NCBI RefSeq assembly: GCF_001440415.1 | Contig: NZ_LLYA01000163.1 | Location: 1-64,000 of the forward strand | Source of the DNA: Bradyrhizobium retamae | GTDB lineage: Bacteria; Pseudomonadota; Alphaproteobacteria; Rhizobiales; Xanthobacteraceae | DNA: 64,000 nt | Direction of reading: 5' to 3' | In this document: piece by piece, positions 54,577 through 63,772 of the stretch | Layout: the number at the start of each line of letters is the position of its first letter | How positions within the stretch are numbered: the first letter of the stretch is position 1 | Notes under the pieces: model-generated | What the model was told of the DNA's origin: nothing | The model's database searches: none | The model's input: only the letters and a program-made list of their open reading frames with translations | Position numbers and translations under genes: made by a program

Positions 54577-54607
54577 AAAGGCGCCGGACACGGCGCCTTT
54601 TCTTTTT
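54577..54607. terminator. Intrinsic terminator between convergent genes
   Basis: AAAGGCGCCG (54577-54586) pairs perfectly with CGGCGCCTTT (54591-54600) around a GACA loop and is followed by TCTTTTT. It ends the bicupin gene. It lies between that gene and the -strand CioB gene, and A-runs on the other side allow it to work in both directions. Confidence 0.85.
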
Positions 54608-54642
54608 GCTTATCGCATCTCACCAACAAGTTCGTGCGGCCG

Positions 54643-55629
54643 TCAGTAGTGGTCCGCCGCCGAGGCAGACTTGCCGCGAAAGACGCGATAACCGACCGCG
54701 ACATAGAGCAGCATCAGCGGAAAGATGAACAGGCCGGCGCCGCAGAACAGGAATGCGAGACTGGAATGAGGCGCCGCAGCCTCGTCGATCCTCACGACGA
54801 ACGGGATCATGTAGGGCCAGAACGACAGGGCGAGCGTAGCGAACGCCGCCGTGAAGATCAGTGCAACCATGTAGAATGGCCAGTAATCGTCGTGGCGCAG
54901 GATACTCGTGGCGAGCACTGCGGCGGCACCGGTGCCGACGAGTGGAAACAGGAACAGATAGGGCCGCTCCATCCATCGGCGCAGAATCGGCAGATGCTCG
55001 GTAAGGGCATGCGCGAAGACGATGACGAGGAAAACCAGCACGGTGATTGCGAGCAACGGAATCTGACGCCGCGTGTCGTAGCGGACGGGGCCATGGCACT
55101 TCCTCACGAGCCAGCAAGCGCCGAGCAACGCGTAACCGAAGCAGAGGCCGGTTCCGCACAAGACCGAAAAGCTCGTCAGCCAGCCGAAGGTGCCTCCGAC
55201 ATATTCGCCGTTCGAGAATTGAAGTCCCTCGACGAGCGCCCCGACCATTGCGCCCTGCATGAAGCTCGCCGCGAACGATCCCGCGGTGAAGCTGACGTCC
55301 CAGATCCAGCGCGTGCGCGCCGCCTTGCTGCGGAATTCGAACGCGACACCACGCAGGATCAGTCCCAGAAGCATGACCAGGACCGGGATATAGAACGCGG
55401 GCAGCAGCATGGAGTAGACCAAGGGAAACGCGCCCCACATGATCACGCCGGTGACAACCAGCCAGGTCTCGTTGCCATCCCAGACGGGGGCGACCGTGCG
55501 CAGCATCGCCTCTCGCTTCGCCTCGCTGCCTGCGAGACCAAACAGCATCCCGACGCCGAGGTCGAATCCGTCCAGGAGGAGATAGATCAGGATGCTGATG
55601 GCAAGAAGCGCAATCCAGAACATCACCAT
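54643..55629 (-). CDS. cioB: Cytochrome bd-type quinol oxidase subunit II (CioB/CydB)
   Basis: A 328-residue membrane subunit. It has the N-terminal WIALLAISILIYLLLDGFDLGVGMLF, the quinol-oxidase motif VWDGNETWLVVTG, and several further transmembrane helices. It pairs with the subunit I gene two bases upstream. The CIO type is inferred from subunit I. It contributes to oxygen reduction with ubiquinol. Confidence 0.92.
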   Translation of the reverse strand: MVMFWIALLAISILIYLLLDGFDLGVGMLFGLAGSEAKREAMLRTVAPVWDGNETWLVVTGVIMWGAFPLVYSMLLPAFYIPVLVMLLGLILRGVAFEFRSKAARTRWIWDVSFTAGSFAASFMQGAMVGALVEGLQFSNGEYVGGTFGWLTSFSVLCGTGLCFGYALLGACWLVRKCHGPVRYDTRRQIPLLAITVLVFLVIVFAHALTEHLPILRRWMERPYLFLFPLVGTGAAAVLATSILRHDDYWPFYMVALIFTAAFATLALSFWPYMIPFVVRIDEAAAPHSSLAFLFCGAGLFIFPLMLLYVAVGYRVFRGKSASAADHY

Positions 55630-55631
55630 GG

Positions 55632-57032
55632 CTACTCTCCCGCCTCGACGATTGCCGGCATTTTATCGGCGAGCGACATTGGCCGATTGGGCACAGGGAC
55701 ATGCAGCCGCTTGCCGCCAAGCCCGGCCGGCCCGGCGCGCAGCAGCCGATAGATGTAATAGGTCCCGAACGAGAAGATGAAAGCGTAGACGGCGACGAAC
55801 AGGATCAGCGAGGTCAGCGCGGCGGACGCCGTGAGGAATGGGGTCACGGCATCGGCGGTCCGCAACACACCATAGACGGTCCACGGCTGGCGGCCGACCT
55901 CCGCGGTGTACCACCCGGTCAGAATCGCGATCCAGGGCAGCGGAAAGCTGAGGAAGATGCCCCACAGCAGCAGGCGGCTGCGCTCGAGCCGATGCTTGAG
56001 CCCGAACCAGGTCCCGAGCCAGGCCAGCCCCAGCATCACGAAGCCGCAGCCGACCATGATGCGGAATGCAAAGAACGGAATCGCCACCGGCGGCCGGTCC
56101 TGCGGCGCGAAGCTGGTCAGGCCGACCTCCTTCGAGTCCAGGCTCATACTGCCGATGATGCTGCCGAGCACCGGAATCGAGATGGCGTATTTGTTCGATT
56201 CGGTCGCGGAATCCGGGATCGCGATCAGCACCTCCGAGGCCGGCTGCTCGTCATGCCAGCGCGCTTCGATCGCGGCGAACTTGGCCGGCTGGTAATCGTG
56301 AACGTAGTCGCCCACGAGATGGCCGACGAATAGCTGGACCGGAAGCAGCACGGCCGCGAGCGCGAGGCCCATTCGCAGCATCACATGCGCCTCGGCCCGA
56401 TAGGTCCGCCGCAGCAGATACCATGCGCCGGTCGCCGCCACGCAGAACGCGCCGGTGAGATAACAGGCGAGCAGCATGTGCGGGAAGCGGACCCAGACCA
56501 CCCGGTTGAAGATGATCTGCGCCCAATCGTCAGGCACGAACTGGCCGTTCTGCAGGACATAGCCGGTCGGCACCTGCATCCAGCTGTTGTTGACCATGAT
56601 CCAGAACGCCGACAGCGTGGTTCCGAGCGCGACCATCGCGGTCGAGAACAGGTAGAACCAGGGCGGCACGCGGGGTCGTCCGAAGATGAGGATACCGAAG
56701 AAACCCGCCTCCAGCATGAAGGCGGTGAAGGTCTCGTAGGCCAGCAGCGGACCCTGGATCGGCCCGGACATCTTCGAGAGCACGCTCCAGTTCGTCCCGA
56801 ACTGGAACGCCATCACCACGCCCGACACGACGCCCATGCCAAACGCGACGCCGAAGATCTTGAGCCAGAACTCGAAGAGGGTCCGGTAGACGGACCTGCC
56901 GCTGTGCAAGTGCATCGCCTCGAGCACGGTAAGCCAAGCGGCAAGCCCGATCGTGAATGCCGGAAAGATGATGTGAAAGGAAATAGTGAAGGCGAACTGC
57001 AGCCGTGACAAGAGAAGCGCTGTCGGATCCAT
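55632..57032 (-). CDS. cioA: Cyanide-insensitive quinol oxidase subunit I (CioA/CydA)
   Basis: A 466-residue cytochrome bd-type subunit I. H20 (ISFHIIFPA) is the high-spin haem ligand, VRFPHML gives a second histidine, and ETFTAFMLEAGFFG holds the conserved Glu pair. The Q-loop region is short, as in cyanide-insensitive oxidases, and the protein is shorter than E. coli CydA. It oxidises ubiquinol and reduces oxygen without proton pumping, suiting stress or low-oxygen use. It is first of the two-gene operon. Confidence 0.92.
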   Translation of the reverse strand: MDPTALLLSRLQFAFTISFHIIFPAFTIGLAAWLTVLEAMHLHSGRSVYRTLFEFWLKIFGVAFGMGVVSGVVMAFQFGTNWSVLSKMSGPIQGPLLAYETFTAFMLEAGFFGILIFGRPRVPPWFYLFSTAMVALGTTLSAFWIMVNNSWMQVPTGYVLQNGQFVPDDWAQIIFNRVVWVRFPHMLLACYLTGAFCVAATGAWYLLRRTYRAEAHVMLRMGLALAAVLLPVQLFVGHLVGDYVHDYQPAKFAAIEARWHDEQPASEVLIAIPDSATESNKYAISIPVLGSIIGSMSLDSKEVGLTSFAPQDRPPVAIPFFAFRIMVGCGFVMLGLAWLGTWFGLKHRLERSRLLLWGIFLSFPLPWIAILTGWYTAEVGRQPWTVYGVLRTADAVTPFLTASAALTSLILFVAVYAFIFSFGTYYIYRLLRAGPAGLGGKRLHVPVPNRPMSLADKMPAIVEAGE

Positions 57033-57337
57033 GGGAATGCCCCTTTTTTGCTCAAGCCCTGCTCGCGGCCAACGGCGCGCGCGTCGCCGGGCCCTGGATA
57101 TTCCCCGTGGGAATGTCTCGTCCCGTTAAGCTGCCTGTGTTTTTGCGGAGGTCGCTCATCGTTTCCTCTCATGGCAATTGAAGGGCCATCTGGGCGCCCC
57201 AGGAAACTGTACGCATCCCGCGGCATTCACGCTTCCGCGAACGAATGTCGTTTTGTCGAATGGCATGACGCGCAGTCCGGCCATCAACGAGCGAATGCAC
57301 TTCGCAGATGCTGAGGACTCGGACCAACGGCTCAGCT
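57033..57337. other. Gap upstream of cioA
   Basis: Presumed promoter region of the quinol oxidase operon. No clear FNR-like or other inverted repeat was recognised, and the overlapping + frames lack family motifs. Confidence 0.3.
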
Positions 57338-57994
57338 TCAACGTCGCCGGCGGCAGAGCCAGAGAACGCATAGGGACAATCCGATCGGGACGAGAAGGCC
57401 CCGCCCGCCGAACCACTTCGCCACACAGCTACCAATTGCGGCTCCTGACAGAAACAACAGGCAGAGCAGAAGCATGACCACGCAACCACGAGTTGCATCG
57501 CGATCGGACGTCGCAACGGACTGATCGATGGCGCGGAGCATATTGCCGGTGACGGTGATCGATAGATAGTTCCAGCGCTCGATCTGCCTGAAGCTGGCCG
57601 ACTGTAGCGCGGCGCCGAAGGACATTCCGAAGATTGCGACCATATCCGGGATTCGATGACGCAACAGCATCACCGCGGCCAGGCAAGCGATCTCCCCGGC
57701 GAGACTAAGCAACGGCGCACGGATGCGGATCGCCAACCACGCGCCCAGGAGAAAGGCGGCAATCGGAAGAAGGTGGTGAGCCGCCTGCTGCCATTGCCCG
57801 GACATGGCGTAGACGCCGAGGAAGACAACATTGCCGGTTTGCGAACTTGAAAACACGCCGCCCAGCGTGAGCCAGGTGGAAGCGTCGAGGAAGCCGCCTG
57901 ACATGGTCAAGAGGGACGCGACGAGAAGCGATCGCTCCGGCGGGCAGACGTCGTTGCGCGCCTCGGCGATCAGCTCGGGAGACACGGCCTCCAT
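57338..57994 (-). CDS. DUF1275 (YoaK-like) membrane protein
   Basis: A 218-residue protein with about six hydrophobic helices. The DUF1275 pattern is clear: LTMSGGFLDASTWLTLGGVFSSSQTGNVVFLGV near the N-terminus, then MSFGAALQSASFRQIERWNYLSITVTGNM. The function of the family is not established; a transporter or membrane enzyme is usually proposed. It lies between cioA and fdhD and is probably transcribed with fdhD. Confidence 0.85.
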   Translation of the reverse strand: MEAVSPELIAEARNDVCPPERSLLVASLLTMSGGFLDASTWLTLGGVFSSSQTGNVVFLGVYAMSGQWQQAAHHLLPIAAFLLGAWLAIRIRAPLLSLAGEIACLAAVMLLRHRIPDMVAIFGMSFGAALQSASFRQIERWNYLSITVTGNMLRAIDQSVATSDRDATRGCVVMLLLCLLFLSGAAIGSCVAKWFGGRGLLVPIGLSLCVLWLCRRRR

Positions 57995-58003
57995 CGCCAG
58001 AGC

Positions 58004-58834
58004 TCAGTAACCGGCGCGCAGTGCGGCTCCTTCAGGCAGCACCACGCGGCGCGGATGCGTGAACACGCCGTATCCGTCATCGCGGGCAATCGCGAGCAAG
58101 GTGATTCCCGCTTCCTCCGCCGTCTGGATGGCAAGTGCTGTGGGGGCTGAGACAGCTACGATGAGTGGCGCACCGATCATCGCTGCCTTTTGCACCATTT
58201 CGACCGAAACGCGGCTCGTCAGCAAAATGGCGCCATCGCGGGCCGGTCTCGCCTCGCGAACGATCGCACCGGCGAGCTTGTCCAGCGCATTGTGCCGGCC
58301 GACATCCTCCCTCACCGGACCGATACCGGTGCGGGGATGCCAGAAGGCCGCGGCATGGACTGACCGCGTCTGCTGATTCAGCATCTGGAGCGGAGACAAC
58401 GCCTGCATGGCACCCAGCAAATCCCGCGCGTGAAAGGCGACACCACGGCCCTCCACCTTCGGTGGCGCGCGGCGGGCCTGTTCGAGGCTCTCGATACCGC
58501 ATAGCCCGCATCCGACCGGACCGCTGATGGCCCGACGCCGCGCGGCCAGGGACGTCGCGCGGCCACCATCGAGCCACATCCGAACCTCGACACCCCTTTC
58601 GTTCGGAATCAGCTCGATGCTCCGGATCTCGTCTGCGCGTTCGACGATGGCCTCGGTGAGACTGAAGCCAATGCCGAAGTCTTCCAAATCGCCCGGCGTG
58701 CCCATCATCACGGCGTGGGTCGACCCGTTGTAGGTGAGGGCGATGGCAGTCTCCTCGGCGACCACCCGTGAAGTCGACTTCGTCTGTCCACCGCGCCAGG
58801 CAATTTCCCAATGGCGCGTGAATGTCGAGATCAT
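58004..58834 (-). CDS. fdhD: Formate dehydrogenase accessory sulfurtransferase FdhD
   Basis: A 276-residue FdhD. The sulfur-transfer cysteines are C109 and C112 (GPVGCGLCGIES). Also present are EDFGIGFSLTEAI, HAAAFWHPRTGIGPVREDVGRHNALDKL and SRVSVEMVQKAAMIGAPLIVAVSAPTALAI. It sulfurates the Mo cofactor of formate dehydrogenases, which supports function of the FdhF/YdeP enzyme at 50.8 kb or another formate dehydrogenase. It lies three bases after the HdeD-like gene. Confidence 0.93.
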   Translation of the reverse strand: MISTFTRHWEIAWRGGQTKSTSRVVAEETAIALTYNGSTHAVMMGTPGDLEDFGIGFSLTEAIVERADEIRSIELIPNERGVEVRMWLDGGRATSLAARRRAISGPVGCGLCGIESLEQARRAPPKVEGRGVAFHARDLLGAMQALSPLQMLNQQTRSVHAAAFWHPRTGIGPVREDVGRHNALDKLAGAIVREARPARDGAILLTSRVSVEMVQKAAMIGAPLIVAVSAPTALAIQTAEEAGITLLAIARDDGYGVFTHPRRVVLPEGAALRAGY

Positions 58835-58837
58835 GGC

Positions 58838-59437
58838 TCACACCGTCGCCGGCTGGATTGAGTGGCGGGAAGCCCGGTTCCTGAGCGCGAGTCCGAATGC
58901 GATGAACCCCCATCCCTGGAAGATCAGGTCGACGACCAGCATAACACCGAGCAGCCACAGACCAATGGCGGGCCAGGCTGCAACCAGCATGACGCCGACG
59001 CAGAAGGTCAGAACGCCGGCGGTCACAATCCAGCGCCAGCCCGAGGCCGGCCGCATATGGAAGCCCGCCCAAATCCGCATCACACCGGCGACGAGCAGGA
59101 AGGCGCATGCTGCGAGGGACAGCGTGAATGAAGCCAGGATCGGATCGTAGAGTATGATCGCTCCGGCGGCCGCATAGACGATCCCCGCCAGCAGCCAAAG
59201 CAGAAATCCGCGCATGCCGTGCACCCGCAAGGCATGCCCGATCTGGAAAGCGCCGGCGACAACCATGGTGGCGCCGACTACCAGTACGGAAGCCAGGCTC
59301 GCCGCTATCAGATTTGCCGATGCAATGCCGCCGAGGATCAGTTCACCGACACCCAGGGCGACGAACCAACCCCATTTTCCGGTGATCGCGTGGATGGCCG
59401 CTCCGAGCGAGGCCTTCGAGTTCGACATATCCGTCAT
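58838..59437 (-). CDS. HdeD-family (DUF308) membrane protein
   Basis: A 199-residue protein of six or so short hydrophobic helices with DUF308 repeats (ITGKWGWFVALGVGELILGGIA, GMRGFLLWLLAGIVYAAAGAI, IGLWLLGVMLVVDLIFQGWGFI). HdeD of enteric bacteria is linked to acid resistance. The start at 59437 is taken because AAGGGTCAAGCC precedes it. It is first of an operon with fdhD and perhaps the DUF1275 gene. Confidence 0.82.
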   Translation of the reverse strand: MTDMSNSKASLGAAIHAITGKWGWFVALGVGELILGGIASANLIAASLASVLVVGATMVVAGAFQIGHALRVHGMRGFLLWLLAGIVYAAAGAIILYDPILASFTLSLAACAFLLVAGVMRIWAGFHMRPASGWRWIVTAGVLTFCVGVMLVAAWPAIGLWLLGVMLVVDLIFQGWGFIAFGLALRNRASRHSIQPATV

Positions 59438-59649
59438 GGCTTGACCCTTGTTCGCACGACCGATCTGCCGGTCATGAATGCGCGTAAGCATACGAAGGTC
59501 TGCCGCTGGTCATCTTTCGAGGACGCCGCGATATTATTCCATCCGCACGATGCGGATCGTTGCACGAGAAAAGCTGCTAATGACGGATGCAGCACAGGCG
59601 ATCACGCCGGCACCGAGACCAACGTCGGGCAGTCCGAATCGATTCAGGA

Positions 59650-60273
59650 CTAACGCGGGAGTTTCACGATGGCCTTGCCGCCATTGGATCCGACGCAGAT
59701 ATCGACCGTCGCGCGCAGATGCGCAGCGAGCGTCTTGACGATGTTGCTGCCTTCTTTCCGATACTGGCTCTGGTCAACCGAACCGTTGTCCGTGACGCAG
59801 CACGCAATCGACCTGCCCGTGACCGATATTTCGAGATGAATGGCGCCCGCTCCGCCGCGGTACACGTGGCGCGCCGCGCTGGTGATCAGCTCAAAAACGA
59901 TCATGCCCCGCAGCCAGCAACGCGTGGAATTCATCTTCAGCGGATGCAGCAGAAGCGAGAGCGCAATACACTCGCCTTCGAGGCTGGAGCGGCTGATCGA
60001 CCGGCACAGTTGCTGGAGGTAGGCCGCCAGATCAACGGTCGTGGTGAATTGTGGCATCTGCAGCGCGTGGCGAAGCCTCGCGTGGCTTTCCAGCCGCTCC
60101 TGCACGGAAGCGAGCGCCGCTCTTGCTTCCACGCCATCGCAGCGATTTATCGCCTTCGTCACCAGATCGATGGCCGAGGCAAGCTCGACATCGGTCCGAT
60201 GCTCGAGCTCGCGCAGCACGAGGCGCTCAGCCTTTGCGCCGCCATCCGGCAGGAGTTCCGAGAGGTCGCTCAT
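59650..60273 (-). CDS. Histidine-kinase-like ATPase with a degenerate N-box
   Basis: A 207-residue soluble protein. An N-terminal helix region (LVLRELEHRTDVELASAIDLV) resembles the HisKA_2 phospho-acceptor; the HATPase-like domain follows. The N-box reads RGMIVFELITSAARHVY, where the family has E-L-x-x-N-A, so the Mg-chelating Asn is Ser. The G1 region is VTDNGS. Loss of that Asn suggests weak or no kinase activity, perhaps an adaptor. No sensor domain and no response regulator partner is adjacent; Dps follows. Confidence 0.6.
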   Translation of the reverse strand: MSDLSELLPDGGAKAERLVLRELEHRTDVELASAIDLVTKAINRCDGVEARAALASVQERLESHARLRHALQMPQFTTTVDLAAYLQQLCRSISRSSLEGECIALSLLLHPLKMNSTRCWLRGMIVFELITSAARHVYRGGAGAIHLEISVTGRSIACCVTDNGSVDQSQYRKEGSNIVKTLAAHLRATVDICVGSNGGKAIVKLPR

Positions 60274-60310
60274 CCTTCACCCCCTTTCCGGCCGAACGGA
60301 ATGCTTGCAC

Positions 60311-60811
60311 TCAGGAATTCGGGCTGGTGCGACCGGTCTCGTACAGGAACCAGATGCGCCGCTCGGTCTCGTCGATCCAGTTTTCCAGTAGGCTTGCGGT
60401 GGCGACGTCGCCGTATTCGTCGCAGAGTTCATGGACCCGCCGCATCTCCCGCGTCAGCTGCTGGTTGTCGCTGCGCAGCTCGGCGAGCATGTCTTGCGGC
60501 TCGACGTAGTCGGCGTCGTTGTCGAGAATGCGCTGCACGCGCCCGATATGGCCGATCGAGCGCAGTGTCGTGCCGCCGATCTTGCGCGCGCGTTCGGCAA
60601 TGTCGTCAGTCATCGCAAATATCTGGTCGGCCTGCTCGTCGAGCAGAAGGTGATAGTCGCGAAAGTGCCGGCCCGATACATGCCAGTGAAAGTTCTTGGT
60701 CTTGAGGTAGAGCGCAAAAACGTCAGCCAGCAGCGCCCTCAGCGCGGCGGGGACGTCCCGGTTGGCATTGGCTCCGAGATCCGTCGGGCTTTTGAGGTCT
60801 ACCTTGGTCAT
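60311..60811 (-). CDS. dps: Dps-family ferritin-like DNA-protection protein
   Basis: A 166-residue Dps. Ferroxidase residues are clear: H42/H44 (NFHWHVSG), H54 and the downstream acidic pair (HLLLDEQADQI), with E73 in DDIAERARKIGG. It binds DNA and stores iron, protecting from peroxide. The start at 60811 follows AAGGAAGCCGACC. The longer frame to 61099 covers the cytochrome b561 remnant. It follows the kinase-like gene on the same strand with about 40 bases between. Confidence 0.9.
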   Translation of the reverse strand: MTKVDLKSPTDLGANANRDVPAALRALLADVFALYLKTKNFHWHVSGRHFRDYHLLLDEQADQIFAMTDDIAERARKIGGTTLRSIGHIGRVQRILDNDADYVEPQDMLAELRSDNQQLTREMRRVHELCDEYGDVATASLLENWIDETERRIWFLYETGRTSPNS

Positions 60812-60929
60812 GGTCGGCTTCCTTGTTGGAGGTTGTGGAATTCTAGTCGCCAGCCGCGCAGGCGGTCTTTCCTGGGAGAAAGATCGATTTTCGGATCGCA
60901 CGCCTGAGACAGTCGACGACAGCCGTGCA

Positions 60930-61400
60930 ATCGATTCATTTCCGCTGGTGTAGCCCTGTCCCACAGCGGCAGGAGCGAGATCGTTCCGAACACTCCGTCG
61001 CGGCGGATCCAGGCGTGGAACAGCGCCGCCGCCCAGGTGCAGCAGCACGAGCGCAAAGAATGCGAAGCCGCGATGGGCGTTCGAAAATAGCGTGCGCACA
61101 CCGTCGCTCTGCGGCAGCAGCGCGGGAACTTAAATCCCGCCATGCAGGACCTGATGCGACAATCTTGCTCCGAACTTTATGATTCCCGGCAGATCGGCCG
61201 GCAACGGCGGTGCTGGCTTCGGCCGCACGCAGATCGCAGGACAGGCGGTAGACCCATGAGCAGGCCGCCTGGAACGGATCGTCCGACACCCGGATTCCCT
61301 CGGCAGCACGGTCGGCTCGAAGTAGATATCCCGGCACAGTCCATCGCGCTCAGTTTCGATCCGCTGCAGGATAAACGTTCCGACCCGCACTTTGCGGCTA
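60930..61400 (-). pseudogene. Remnants of a catalase-related peroxidase and cytochrome b561
   Basis: Reading 61390 to 61240 on - gives a catalase-family tail in two frames: GTFILQRIETERD, then FEPTVLPRE, then EGIRVSDDPFQAACSWVYRLSCDLR. From 61240 to 60940 cytochrome b561 pieces follow in several frames: APPLPADLPGIIKFGARLSHQVLHGG, then FSNAHRGFAFFALVLLHLG, and AALFHAWIRRDGVFGTISLLP. Catalase-related peroxidase plus cytochrome b561 is a known gene pair. At least two frameshifts and loss of most of both proteins make these remnants. Confidence 0.55.
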
Positions 61401-61616
61401 GTCCCGCTCTTCGCGCGCGATCACAGTTCTTCAGCACATGTAGTGGGATTCGCCGCGAGACCGCTCACTCCTGGCGCAGAAGACGAGGCGTCGACACCGA
61501 GTCGTGCAAAGGCGAAAATGATCGTTCAGTTGATACTGTGCATCTTGCACCCGCGCACACATGTCTGGCGAGCGAGCCGAGACGTTCCCGGCGTCGCTTT
61601 GTCAAGGAGACGTACA

Positions 61617-61850
61617 ATGACTAAACTGAAGCTCTTGTCAGCAGGACTGGTGGTTGCAGCGATGATCGCCTCCCCCGCGATGGCGCGCGAAAGCTACAAC
61701 AGCACACGCGGATCGAATGTCGACGCTTATGCGTCGGTTCAGCGCGTGCCAGTCACTTCCAAGCGAAACTGCGTTCGCGCTCCCGACGTCGGCGCGTTCG
61801 CGACCGCCCCGTGGCGCCGGCCCCCGTGCGAGCCCGCGTCCGGCTACTGA
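61617..61850 (+). CDS. Small secreted basic protein of unknown function
   Basis: A 77-residue protein with a Sec signal (MTKLKLLSAGLVVAAMIASPAMA) and a mature part rich in Arg, Ser and Pro with two cysteines near the end (KRNCVRAP, RRPPCEPA). A strong AAGGAGACGTACA site precedes the ATG. The family is not recognised. It may be an envelope-stress peptide; the neighbouring catalase and b561 remnants are on the other strand. Confidence 0.65.
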   Translation: MTKLKLLSAGLVVAAMIASPAMARESYNSTRGSNVDAYASVQRVPVTSKRNCVRAPDVGAFATAPWRRPPCEPASGY

Positions 61851-62223
61851 GCACGGGAGCCAAGACGAGCCCCATTGCTGTAAGGCGCAGCGTCGCGGCC
61901 GAGCCGAAGAGGTTCGTGTCAATGGTTCGGGGCTGTTTGCCTCACAGGTGGACGGAAGGAAGAATGGCGGCCCTCTGAGGCTCCGTTCTTCCGACCGGGC
62001 TCGCTTTGGAAAAAAATTCCTTTTTCTCAAAGAATGTCCCGCGCAGCAGAAACGATGGAGATCGACCGCACATCTGGCGAATTGAACATGCACTACCGGC
62101 GGAAGCCCAGGGTCGCTATAGGCCCCTCTCATACTCCCTGAACACCCTCGAAGCGGCGTCCCGGCCCAATCTGGGAGGTAACGTAAATCGGCCCCAAGTA
62201 TCGAAGACAATGATGCGACTTAG
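61851..62223. other. Gap before the MFS carrier gene
   Basis: No recognisable gene. It contains a T-rich run around 62011-62025 and a short hairpin-like GGCGGCCC/GAGG region. The MFS gene ends at its right edge. Confidence 0.3.
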
Positions 62224-63525
62224 TTAGGTCTCAGGATGCAACACTCGTCCGCGGGTTTCCGGCAATGCGAAGGCGGCAAGGAAGAACAGACTGTATGCAG
62301 CAACCGCGAAGATTGCTATAGCATTGGCAAGCGAAGCAGTGCTCGACAGCCAACCGACCAGTAAGGGGAATAAGGCACCAATACCGCGGCCAAAGTTATA
62401 GCAGAAGCCCTGTCCCGAGCCGCGCAGCCGCGTCGGGAACAACTCGGTCAGGAACGCTCCCACGCCGGCATAGTATCCTGTCGAGAAGAACCCGAGGGGA
62501 AAGCCGAGAAGCCACAGGATGTCGTTAGTCAGCGGAAGCTGCGTATACAGCCAGACGATGGCAATCGCTCCCAGCGAAAAGATCAGGAATAGATTGCGTC
62601 GTCCGGCGCGATCGGCAAGCCATGCCCCCACAAGATAGCCGACGAACGACCCGGCAATCAGCATCGCGAGATAACCGGTGGAGCCGACCACCGAGAGCTC
62701 GCGCTCTTTAGTGAGAAACTGCGGCACCCAGAACGCAATCGCGAAATAGCCACCTTGACAGCCGGTGGTCATCAATGACGCAAGGATCGTTGTTCTCAAT
62801 ATCCGCCTGGAGAAGATCTCCCACAGGGCCGGCTGATCGCCGGTCGTCAGCTGCTTCGCGCGAGTTACCTGGGCGACCTCGGGCTCACTCACGAACCGGC
62901 GGAGATAGAACACCAGAAATGCCGGCAGGGCTCCGATCGCGAACATCCAACGCCAGGCCGTTTCGGCAGGCAGGTACGAGAACAGGAGCGCTTGCGCAAG
63001 GACGGCACCCCCCCAGCCGATCGCCCAACCCGACTGCACGCAACCGACTGCACGGCCACGGTATTGCGGTCGGATTGTTTCACCCATCAGTACGGCGCCA
63101 GCCGCCCACTCTGCGCCAAAACCTAAGCCAAGCAAGGCGCGCGCGACAAGAAGTTGATCGAAGCTTTGCACAATGGCGCTGACGGCGGAGAAGAACGAGA
63201 ACCAGAGGATGGTAATTTGCAGCATCCTTACGCGACCAATTCGATCGGAGAGGTAACCGCCGAGCCATCCGCCGATCGCGGAAGCCAGTAGCGTCACGGT
63301 GCCCGCGAAACCTGCGGAGGCGGCATCAATCTCCCATATCGTGATGATTGTTCCGATCACCAGCGGATAGATCATGAAGTCCATGCCGTCCAATGCCCAG
63401 CCGGCGCCGCAGGCCCAGAACGTACGTCGCTCTTGCAAGTTCATTGCACGATAGAAAGCAAATAAGCTTGCATCTTTTACTTCTGCAATCTCGATAGGTT
63501 GTGATGACGTTTGTTCGACGGTCAT
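62224..63525 (-). CDS. MFS transporter (sugar/aromatic-acid symporter type)
   Basis: A 433-residue 12-helix carrier of the major facilitator superfamily. The loop 2-3 motif is GGYLSDRIGRVRML (about residues 90-103), and the loop 8-9 repeat is GAWLADRAGRRNLF. RRTFWACGAGWALDGMDFMIYPLVIG resembles aromatic-acid:proton symporters (AAHS) and related metabolite symporters. The ATG at 63525 is preferred to GTG 63531. Substrate unknown; it is not adjacent to a catabolic operon in the window. Confidence 0.85.
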   Translation of the reverse strand: MTVEQTSSQPIEIAEVKDASLFAFYRAMNLQERRTFWACGAGWALDGMDFMIYPLVIGTIITIWEIDAASAGFAGTVTLLASAIGGWLGGYLSDRIGRVRMLQITILWFSFFSAVSAIVQSFDQLLVARALLGLGFGAEWAAGAVLMGETIRPQYRGRAVGCVQSGWAIGWGGAVLAQALLFSYLPAETAWRWMFAIGALPAFLVFYLRRFVSEPEVAQVTRAKQLTTGDQPALWEIFSRRILRTTILASLMTTGCQGGYFAIAFWVPQFLTKERELSVVGSTGYLAMLIAGSFVGYLVGAWLADRAGRRNLFLIFSLGAIAIVWLYTQLPLTNDILWLLGFPLGFFSTGYYAGVGAFLTELFPTRLRGSGQGFCYNFGRGIGALFPLLVGWLSSTASLANAIAIFAVAAYSLFFLAAFALPETRGRVLHPET

Positions 63526-63646
63526 ATTCACTCTACTACCCTAAAACGATGCATTTCTTGTTGTGGCTGCTTGCGCGCAACAACTGACAGCGGATCGATA
63601 CGGGATCGAAGCGATCAATCGCGCGGATTCTTGAACGTCAGAGAAC

Positions 63647-63772
63647 ATGACAATCTATCCCGATGAGACCGGCGATCGGGACAACGATCGTGCGCTTCCG
63701 GAAGAAATTGATCGCGCGGTCCGCCATTTATCCCGGGGCTTAACTGACTATGAGAAAGGAAAACATCTATGA
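63647..63772 (+). CDS. Possible 41-residue acidic ORF coupled to the next gene
   Basis: ATG 63647 to TGA 63770 encodes 41 residues (MTIYPDETGDRDNDRALPEE and a second half IDRAVRHLSRGLTDYEKGKHL). The stop overlaps the following ATG as ATGA. No family recognised. The overlap and smooth composition support it, but its length makes it uncertain. Confidence 0.35.
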   Translation: MTIYPDETGDRDNDRALPEEIDRAVRHLSRGLTDYEKGKHL

